This document shows positions 14,978 to 20,154 of a stretch of DNA of 20,154 nucleotides, piece after piece. Position 1 is the stretch's first letter, and each line of letters starts with the position of its first letter. Location of the stretch: contig DATLYT010000168.1 in the NCBI GenBank assembly GCA_035574455.1, positions 1 through 20,154 on the forward strand, in the 5' to 3' direction. Position numbers and translations under genes: made by a program. The stretch is from DATLYT01 sp035574455 (GTDB taxonomy: Bacteria > Bacteroidota > Ignavibacteria > UBA10030). The notes under the pieces are model-generated. The model did not search any database. It saw only the letters and a list, made by a program, of their open reading frames with translations, and had not been told where the DNA came from.

Positions 14978-16518
14978 CGACTCTTGGGTTGTGCAGGCTC
15001 GCGCACCTCATCAACGATTGGCGCGAGTGCAGGAGGCGCGACGTCGTCTACGGCGAACGTTGCGTCAATGGGTGGGGACGTTTGTTCAGTATCAATCTCA
15101 AATTCTGTTTTTAGCTCAAAGGCCACTTCCTCTTGGTGCAGGGTCTGCTCTCCATCCTGCTGGTGAGGTTCGACCTCTGGCGCCGGAGAAGTCATCTCCA
15201 CTTCACCAGACTCGGTCTGAATCATCCCGAGTCCTGTTTCCTGAGTCTCGGCACTATTGGTGATTTGTTGGGATCCAGCTTCTTCCGCAGCAATATTTGC
15301 TGCAGGTAATTCATCCACGACAGTTGGCGTAGACTCGTTTGAAGGTTGTTCAATCATCTTCAGCTCAACCGAAACGACTTCATCGTCAACCGGCAATACC
15401 GTCTCCTCGGCTTGAACCGGCTCATCAATAACGGTCGATGAAGCGTCTTCAACAGTCGTGCTCTCAAGAGATTCCTGAGCCTCTGGCCCACTGCTTTCTT
15501 CGTCCGTTGGGACCACTTCGGAAGGCAGCTGAGGTAAATAATGAACCGGAACATCCAACGCGGGTTGGATATCCTCGGGAGCGCTCGTGGTTTCCTCCTG
15601 CTCTGCTGACTCCACAGCGATACTTGGAGCAGCACTTGGCGGCGTTATTTCATCACGGATTTCGGTTGCCTCGACTTTCGGTAGCTCTGGAACAACATGG
15701 TCCAATTCTGATTGAGGCACTACTTCCTGCGTCTCCTCTGCCTTCTTCACGGTCAAGGAGCGACCGGGCCTCTTGGGAACAATCGTCGCAGAATCGTCCA
15801 AATCCGGCTTTTTCTTAGGAATATGAGGCAACCGGGACTTAAAGTCTTCCTCCTCTTTTTTGGCCTTTTCAGCCTGTTCTTGGGCTTCCAGCATACGCCG
15901 TTCGGTCTCATAACGTGCGTCTGCCAGTAGCTCTTCAATCTCCCGGGGACGGGGGAGATCGGAGATGTCGCTGAGCCCAAAGTGTTTCAAAAACTGCTGG
16001 GTTGTGCCGTAGAGTAACGGCCGGCCTGGTGTCGGCGCTCGCCCTACAATGGTGATGAGTTTCTTTTCTAGCAATGTTCCGAGCACATAATCACAATCCA
16101 CGCCCCGGATGGCTTCGATGTCCGGGCGGGTAATGGGCTGCCGATATGCGATAATGGCGAGAGTTTCCAGCGACGATTGCGAGAGTTTGCGGCGACCTTG
16201 CTCTTTGTGGAGTTTGCCAATCCACGCCGCGTAATCAACGGTTGTCGCAAACTGATACCCGCCGGCAATGCGAATAATGCGATACGGACGATGAGATTGC
16301 TGATATTCGTCGTTGAGGATGGAGATAATCGTTTCGATTTCGTTCTCCTGGAGCGAACGCGGATCGCCTTCTTCCGAACTTTCCCGGAGGATTGCTTTGA
16401 TTTGCTCGAGCGTCAACGGTTCTTCAGCAGCAAAGATGAGTGCTTCAATCAACTCCTTGACACCAGCGGGGAGCGAAAGAGATTGACGCTGAGAGACGAG
16501 TGTTGTGGTTTCAGGCAT
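14923..16518 (-). CDS. scpB: Segregation and condensation protein B with long acidic tail
   Basis: ScpB is a winged-helix subunit that binds ScpA and SMC in the bacterial condensin complex. Residues about 17-190 are the standard ScpB core (VKELIEALIFAAEEPLTLEQI, then SSLETLAIIAYRQPITRPDIEAIRGV, then LYGTTQQFLKHFGL). Most ScpB proteins end near 190-230 residues; this one has 531. After a charged helix (about 193-228) comes a low-complexity acidic stretch (about 236-510) rich in Glu, Val, Pro, Thr and Ser. It has only about five Lys/Arg between residues 260 and 509. The chain ends in a basic amphipathic helix, residues 512-531. The tail is in one continuous frame, so it is genuine sequence rather than a frameshift product of a neighbour. 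The start lies 6 bp after scpA. Confidence 0.94.
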   Translation of the reverse strand: MPETTTLVSQRQSLSLPAGVKELIEALIFAAEEPLTLEQIKAILRESSEEGDPRSLQENEIETIISILNDEYQQSHRPYRIIRIAGGYQFATTVDYAAWIGKLHKEQGRRKLSQSSLETLAIIAYRQPITRPDIEAIRGVDCDYVLGTLLEKKLITIVGRAPTPGRPLLYGTTQQFLKHFGLSDISDLPRPREIEELLADARYETERRMLEAQEQAEKAKKEEEDFKSRLPHIPKKKPDLDDSATIVPKRPGRSLTVKKAEETQEVVPQSELDHVVPELPKVEATEIRDEITPPSAAPSIAVESAEQEETTSAPEDIQPALDVPVHYLPQLPSEVVPTDEESSGPEAQESLESTTVEDASSTVIDEPVQAEETVLPVDDEVVSVELKMIEQPSNESTPTVVDELPAANIAAEEAGSQQITNSAETQETGLGMIQTESGEVEMTSPAPEVEPHQQDGEQTLHQEEVAFELKTEFEIDTEQTSPPIDATFAVDDVAPPALAPIVDEVREPAQPKSRWTRFKEKIQGFIKKVFG

Positions 16519-16524
16519 AGATCC

Positions 16525-17241
16525 TCACGCTACGTGGCGCATGATGGAAAGTTCTTGAAACGGTTCAAGCTGGCGCACCACCAACTTCCGAGACCGAATA
16601 AGCTCGAGTAAAGCGATAAAGGTCACCACGATACGAATCTTTTCCGTCATTCCTTCGATGAGTTCGGCAAACGTTGTTTCTGAGCGTCGGGAAAAGAAAT
16701 CGAGAATATACTCGATCTGCTCATCGATGGTGACGTTAATCTTAACAATCTCATGCACAAATTTCTTCGGCATTCGTGCAACGGCATATTGAAATGAAGC
16801 AATCAAGTCGAACAGCGATACATCGCTCAGGGACCTCTCGTCCTCTTCCATTTCCATGACGCGAGGGTCGGCTTCATGGTATCCGCGATACGCGATCTTC
16901 ATTTGTGCCTCTTCACGGGCTACAAGCTCTTGAGCGACTTCCTTGAATCGTTTATACTCGATCAACCGCTTCACTAGATTCGCGCGCGGGTCTTCCTCCT
17001 CTTCTTCTCCCGGTTCGGGCGGCAACAGCATCTTGACTTTGATTTGCATCAGCTCGGCCGCCATCACGAGAAAATCACCGGCGATCTCCAGGTCGAGGTC
17101 ACGCATATACTGAAGATAGTCGAAAAATTCCTTCGTGATCTTCGCAATCGGGATGTTATAAATATCCAACTCATCCCGTTTGATGAAGAAGAGCAGGAGG
17201 TCTAACGGTCCTTCGAAATCTCTGAGTTTGATCGTATACAT
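16525..17241 (-). CDS. scpA: Segregation and condensation protein A (kleisin)
   Basis: ScpA is the kleisin that bridges the heads of the SMC dimer and recruits ScpB; together they organise and help segregate the chromosome. The 238-residue protein starts with the diagnostic DFEGPLDLLLFFIKRDELDIYNIPIAKIT. It continues with FLVMAAELMQIKVKMLLPP, an acidic linker (EPGEEEEEDPRA), and a C-terminal winged helix (about 165-235, VTIDEQIEYILDFFSRRSETTFAELI). Length is normal. It lies 19 bp after trpS and 6 bp before scpB, the usual scpA-scpB order. No smc gene is in the window. Confidence 0.96.
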   Translation of the reverse strand: MYTIKLRDFEGPLDLLLFFIKRDELDIYNIPIAKITKEFFDYLQYMRDLDLEIAGDFLVMAAELMQIKVKMLLPPEPGEEEEEDPRANLVKRLIEYKRFKEVAQELVAREEAQMKIAYRGYHEADPRVMEMEEDERSLSDVSLFDLIASFQYAVARMPKKFVHEIVKINVTIDEQIEYILDFFSRRSETTFAELIEGMTEKIRIVVTFIALLELIRSRKLVVRQLEPFQELSIMRHVA

Positions 17242-17260
17242 GCAGTTCGCTGCTCAGCGC

Positions 17261-18253
17261 TTACCCAATTCCCATCGCTTGATGTACTTCCGACATCGTT
17301 TGTTCGGCAACAACTCGTGCACGCCGCTCTCCATCCGAAAGAATATCTTTCACTTCATCGAGATGTGATTCATAGTATGCTCGGCGTTCTCGATGAGGCG
17401 CGAGGGCGTCGATGATTTTGTTCGCGCAGTTCATCTTGCAGTCGACACAACCGAGTGCTCCACTTTCACAGCCCGCGCGAATTTCCGGTACCTCGGCCGC
17501 ATTGAATTTGTTGTGGTATGCGAAGACGAGGCAAATGTCCGGACGCCCCGGGTCCCCCTTGCGCACCTTTTGCGGGTCGGTCACTGCCGTCCGCATCTTC
17601 TGCTTAATTTCAGCAGGAGAATCGGACAAGAGTATTGTATTCCCCACCGACTTGCTCATCCGCTTGCCATCCAAGCCCGGTAAGCGAGCGAATTTTGTGA
17701 TTTTCCCCTCAGGCTCCGGAAAAACGGGCTTGTGCGGAGCATAGAGCGCGTTAAACCGTCGTGCAATTTCACGGGTTATCTCGATATGGGGTAGTTGATC
17801 TTCCCCTACCGGCACGACTTCACCTTTATACAGCAAAATATCTGCTGCCTGGAGCACAGGATAACCAAGATGCCCATAGGCAATCGTTTCCATCTCTAAA
17901 TCACGAACCTGCTCTTTCAGGGTCGGGTTTCGTTCCAGCCGTGCCGTTGTCACCAGCATAGAAAAAATCAGGTGCAACTCGGTGTGCTGCTTGATTTGCG
18001 ACTGTCGGAACATCGGACTTTGCTTCGGGTCGAGTCCCGCCGCCAACCAATCAATCAACATATCAATCGAATTCTGATACAGCTCGGATGTATCCTGATT
18101 GGTTGTTAGCGCGTGATAGTCGGCAATGAGATGGTAGTTCTGATATTCTCCTTGTAGCGAAACCCAGTTTTCGAGAGCGCCCACGAGATGGCCGAGATGC
18201 AGCTTTCCCGTGGGACGCATACCGCTGAGAATGACTTTTTTTCGTTGACTCAA
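17261..18253 (-). CDS. trpS: Tryptophanyl-tRNA synthetase
   Basis: Class I synthetase that charges tRNA-Trp. The 330-residue protein has the HIGH-type motif as PTGKLHLGHLVGAL (HLGH at 19-22) and the KMSKS motif as GKRMSKSVGN (RMSKS at 198-202). Both the length and the motif layout are standard. The C-terminal half carries four cysteines arranged C241-x20-C262-x6-C269-x2-C272. This resembles the iron-sulfur cluster motif described for Thermotoga maritima TrpRS. It lies 26 bp after the HNH gene and 19 bp before scpA, inside the long co-directional run. Confidence 0.97.
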   Translation of the reverse strand: MSQRKKVILSGMRPTGKLHLGHLVGALENWVSLQGEYQNYHLIADYHALTTNQDTSELYQNSIDMLIDWLAAGLDPKQSPMFRQSQIKQHTELHLIFSMLVTTARLERNPTLKEQVRDLEMETIAYGHLGYPVLQAADILLYKGEVVPVGEDQLPHIEITREIARRFNALYAPHKPVFPEPEGKITKFARLPGLDGKRMSKSVGNTILLSDSPAEIKQKMRTAVTDPQKVRKGDPGRPDICLVFAYHNKFNAAEVPEIRAGCESGALGCVDCKMNCANKIIDALAPHRERRAYYESHLDEVKDILSDGERRARVVAEQTMSEVHQAMGIG

Positions 18254-18279
18254 ATCCTGAGAAAAACTCCTTTCCGTTC

Positions 18280-18831
18280 TCAGTTCATAAAGAGGTATGG
18301 TTTCCAGACCTCTTCCACATGTCCGGCAAAATCTCGCAAGAACATCACATGGTTCGGACGAATCGGCTTGCGTCGTAACGACATGCCCGCTTCATGTGGC
18401 GTTTGATCACCTTTCTTGTTGTTGCACCGTACACAGGCGCACACCAGATTTTCCCACGAGTCATCGCCACCGCGCGCTTTCGGCACGATATGATCGACCG
18501 TTAAGGGGACATCCGATCTACCGCAGTACTGACAACGATGTCCATCGCGGCGAAGAATATTCTTGCGAGAAAGGACGATGCGCTTGTAGGGAACACGAAC
18601 GTAGACAGAAAGGCGGACGACGCTCGGGAAGGGCATCGAGGTCGAAACCGAGTGAAGCATCAGGCCGTCGGCGGCTGCGATCAACTCAGCTTTCCCGAGG
18701 TAGAGGAGGATAACGGCTTTTTTGACGTTGCAAACACTGAGAGGCTCGTAATTGTGATTGAGGACGAGCACTTTGCGATTCAGTTTCCCCTTCGACACTA
18801 TGGTCTGAGCATGCGCACTGAAGACGAACAC
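18280..18831 (-). CDS. HNH endonuclease family protein
   Basis: A protein of up to 183 residues with a conserved N-terminal part (RKVLVLNHNYEPLSVCNVKKAVILLYLGKAELI) and an HNH domain. The latter has CQYCG (Cys100, Cys103), LTVDHIVPKARGG (His114), ENL (Asn128) and CVRCNNKKGD (Cys133, Cys136). Such stand-alone HNH proteins are common single-copy genes; the DNA substrate and role are unknown, and a DNA-repair role is speculative. The start is uncertain. The GTG at 18831 directly abuts a near-perfect Shine-Dalgarno (AAGGAGGT, 18832-18839), leaving too little spacing, and the next in-frame GTG is at 18798. The conserved sequence begins only near residue 18. It is the first gene after the promoter at 18897-18925. 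Confidence 0.86.
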   Translation of the reverse strand: MFVFSAHAQTIVSKGKLNRKVLVLNHNYEPLSVCNVKKAVILLYLGKAELIAAADGLMLHSVSTSMPFPSVVRLSVYVRVPYKRIVLSRKNILRRDGHRCQYCGRSDVPLTVDHIVPKARGGDDSWENLVCACVRCNNKKGDQTPHEAGMSLRRKPIRPNHVMFLRDFAGHVEEVWKPYLFMN

Positions 18832-18839
18832 ACCTCCTT
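18832..18839 (-). promoter_or_regulatory. Strong Shine-Dalgarno sequence upstream of the HNH gene
   Basis: The minus strand reads AAGGAGGT, matching the anti-Shine-Dalgarno core almost completely. The only in-frame start of the HNH gene near it (GTG at 18831) touches it, so ribosome positioning is unclear. A six-codon micro-frame (GTG at 18818, stop TAG 18798-18800) lies 13 nt downstream, and its stop overlaps the alternative HNH GTG at 18798 in TAGTG. Confidence 0.6.
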
Positions 18840-18896
18840 AATCAAACCGAAGCCTGTTACTATGACGCTTGAAGATTGAGCTGTTACGTGTTGTAA

Positions 18897-18925
18897 AATA
18901 TAGCATAAGTGCGGCGGATAGTCAA
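18897..18925 (-). promoter_or_regulatory. Sigma-70-type promoter TTGACT-17-TATATT of the long gene run
   Basis: On the minus strand TTGACT (18920-18925) and TATATT (18897-18902) are separated by exactly 17 bp, with predicted transcription start near 18890. The 5' untranslated region would be about 50-60 nt to the ribosome binding site. No other comparably good promoter is visible in the gap, so this is the best candidate for driving the HNH-trpS-scpA-scpB run. The rest of the gap, 18926-19016, shows only weak inverted repeats and no clear terminator for aroC. Confidence 0.75.
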
Positions 18926-19016
18926 GCCTGAAGAATATACAAACACCTTACCGCATCATTGACTGCTAGAACGTACACTATAGCCCAATGCGCGGCGTCC
19001 CGATATGCCTGTAAAA

Positions 19017-20154
19017 TTAGCTCTTTGACCTACGATAACGGCTATGGATTTCTTTGATCGAGTCGCCTCCAAATTTTTCCAGAAACGCGTTGGCCAGAAC
19101 CGGCGTAATGACAGATTCAGCAATCACGGAACAAGCCGGAACCGCGCAAACATCGGAACGTTCGTAACGAGCTCGCACACGCTTCTTCGTTTTCAAATCA
19201 ACAGACCACAGGGGGTGTGCAAGCGTGGAGATAGGTTTCATTGCTCCATGCAGGATGATCGGTTCACCGTTTGTCACACCACCCTCTAATCCTCCTGCGC
19301 GGTTGGTTGCCCTTCGTATGACTCCTTCTTTGACGGTAAACTCGTCGTGCACAGAGGAGCCATACTTCGAAGCGTTTGCAAACCCATCCGCGATTTCTAC
19401 GCCTTTTACAGCATGTATCGACATGATGGCTTGAGCCAACGCACCATCAAGTTTCCGATCATACTGCACATAGCTCCCCAACCCCACAGGAACGCCCGTG
19501 ACGAGTACCTCAAATATTCCACCTACAGTGTCCCCTAATTTCTTCGCCTTTCGAATCACTTCAATGGCTTTTGATTCTACGCGTTTGTCTAAGATACGAA
19601 CATCAGATTTGTCGGCTTCTTCTGAGACTTTATAAGCTCCACACGAGGCTTTTGTGTACTTCTTGATGAGTCGGTCAATCCGCGTGCGGTCATCCACGAG
19701 AACCGTTCCAATCCCGATGACATGGCTACCAACGAAAATCCCAAATTCTTCAAGGAACCTTCTCACAATCGTGCAACACGCTACCCGCATGGCCGTCTCG
19801 CGAGCACTCGACCGCTCGATGGCATTACGGATGTCATCATAACCGTACTTTACGGCTCCTACGTAATCTGCATGACCCGGTCTTGGGATGGTGATCTTTT
19901 CGACGTTGCTTCCCTTCCCCTCAACTGCCATCTTCTCCGACCAGTTCTTAGAATCCTTATTCCGTATGACGAGAGCAATTGGCGAACCAAGCGTTATACC
20001 AAAGCGAATGCCGGAGAGAATCTCGACCTTATCGGATTCAATGCGCATCCGTCCGCCGCGGCCGTAGCCTTGCTGTCGCCTCCAGAGTTGATGGTTGATA
20101 TACTCGGAAGAGATCGAAAGTCCGGCCGGGATGCCTTCAACAATGCCAACGAGT
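19017..20154 (-). CDS. aroC: Chorismate synthase, N-terminus cut by window edge
   Basis: Catalyses the last step of the shikimate pathway, EPSP to chorismate, using reduced FMN. The frame is open through the right edge of the window (codons from 20153), so the N-terminal GESHG signature is outside. About 378 residues are visible. They begin LVGIVEGIPAGLSI, then RRQQGYGRGGRMRIE, then the signature ERSSARET and the C-terminal signature RYERSDVCAVPACSVIAE. The ATG at 20048 is the internal Met of GGRMRIE, not the start. The gene ends in TAA 185 bp before the HNH start, and the promoter lying between suggests that aroC belongs to a different transcription unit. Confidence 0.97.
   Translation of the reverse strand, partial: LVGIVEGIPAGLSISSEYINHQLWRRQQGYGRGGRMRIESDKVEILSGIRFGITLGSPIALVIRNKDSKNWSEKMAVEGKGSNVEKITIPRPGHADYVGAVKYGYDDIRNAIERSSARETAMRVACCTIVRRFLEEFGIFVGSHVIGIGTVLVDDRTRIDRLIKKYTKASCGAYKVSEEADKSDVRILDKRVESKAIEVIRKAKKLGDTVGGIFEVLVTGVPVGLGSYVQYDRKLDGALAQAIMSIHAVKGVEIADGFANASKYGSSVHDEFTVKEGVIRRATNRAGGLEGGVTNGEPIILHGAMKPISTLAHPLWSVDLKTKKRVRARYERSDVCAVPACSVIAESVITPVLANAFLEKFGGDSIKEIHSRYRRSKS

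Noticed and set aside
14986..15813. ScpB tail as a frameshifted or fused separate gene
   Set aside because: The frame is continuous, the composition is uniform low-complexity acidic, and no start or ribosome binding site divides it; a genuine tail is simpler.
18926..19016. Possible terminator after aroC (GGC-ATATCGGGAC-GCC)
   Set aside because: Only three paired bases and no T-tract on the relevant side; too weak to annotate.
20046..20048. ATG as start of chorismate synthase
   Set aside because: The frame continues upstream with clear family sequence (LVGIVEGIPAG, then GYGRGGRM), so this is an internal methionine.
1..20154. Mobile elements, CRISPR arrays, tRNA or rRNA genes
   Set aside because: No transposase or integrase sequence, no spaced direct repeats and no cloverleaf-like segment was seen on either strand.

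Overview
The window is a dense stretch of bacterial chromosome in which every gene I can support lies on the minus strand. Gene order is therefore described from the right edge to the left. The content is mostly housekeeping and envelope genes. I see no tRNA, rRNA, insertion sequence, phage gene or CRISPR array. Several features point to the Bacteroidota/Chlorobi/Ignavibacteria (FCB) side of the bacteria. These are a TonB-dependent receptor with a carboxypeptidase-regulatory-like N-terminal domain, a class II lysyl-tRNA synthetase with the extra loop before its RYRQRYVDL motif that I associate with Bacteroidota, a YbeY whose third metal ligand is Asp, and a Smg-TopA pair. The two best promoters are TTGACA/TTGACT-17-TATATT, closer to the general sigma-70 pattern than to the TAnnTTTG element of core Bacteroidia. 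That favours a Chlorobi, Ignavibacteria or Kapabacteria-like lineage; this placement is inference.

Right edge (20154-19017): a 5'-truncated chorismate synthase gene (aroC). A 185-bp gap follows, with a strong promoter (18897-18925) and a Shine-Dalgarno sequence. From there a run of 13 genes, with gaps of 26 bp or less or with overlaps, extends to 3305: HNH endonuclease, trpS, scpA, scpB, an rluB-type pseudouridine synthase, lysS, a secreted or lipoprotein-like hypothetical, a TonB-dependent receptor, a GH57 4-alpha-glucanotransferase, a CtpA-type protease, a DUF3108 protein, a gamma-carbonic-anhydrase-like protein and a metallo-beta-lactamase-fold hydrolase.

The run mixes chromosome segregation (ScpA/ScpB, partners of SMC), translation (TrpRS, LysRS, rRNA pseudouridylation), outer-membrane transport (receptor plus its coupled hypothetical), periplasmic proteolysis and glucan metabolism. 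It reads as one long transcription unit with possible internal promoters.

Between 3305 and 3032 is a 272-bp non-coding interval. It holds a consensus promoter directly after the hydrolase stop codon, about 150 nt of structured sequence, and a strong intrinsic terminator just before the next gene. This is either a small RNA of about 210 nt or an attenuated leader. Beyond it comes a second tight cluster: an unrecognised basic-tailed protein, ybeY, smg and topA, the last cut by the left edge.

The observations most worth following up are the promoter-leader-terminator unit at 3058-3302, and the very long ScpB. ScpB carries a roughly 275-residue acidic tail ending in a basic amphipathic helix, and the codons of that helix overlap the start of the next gene.
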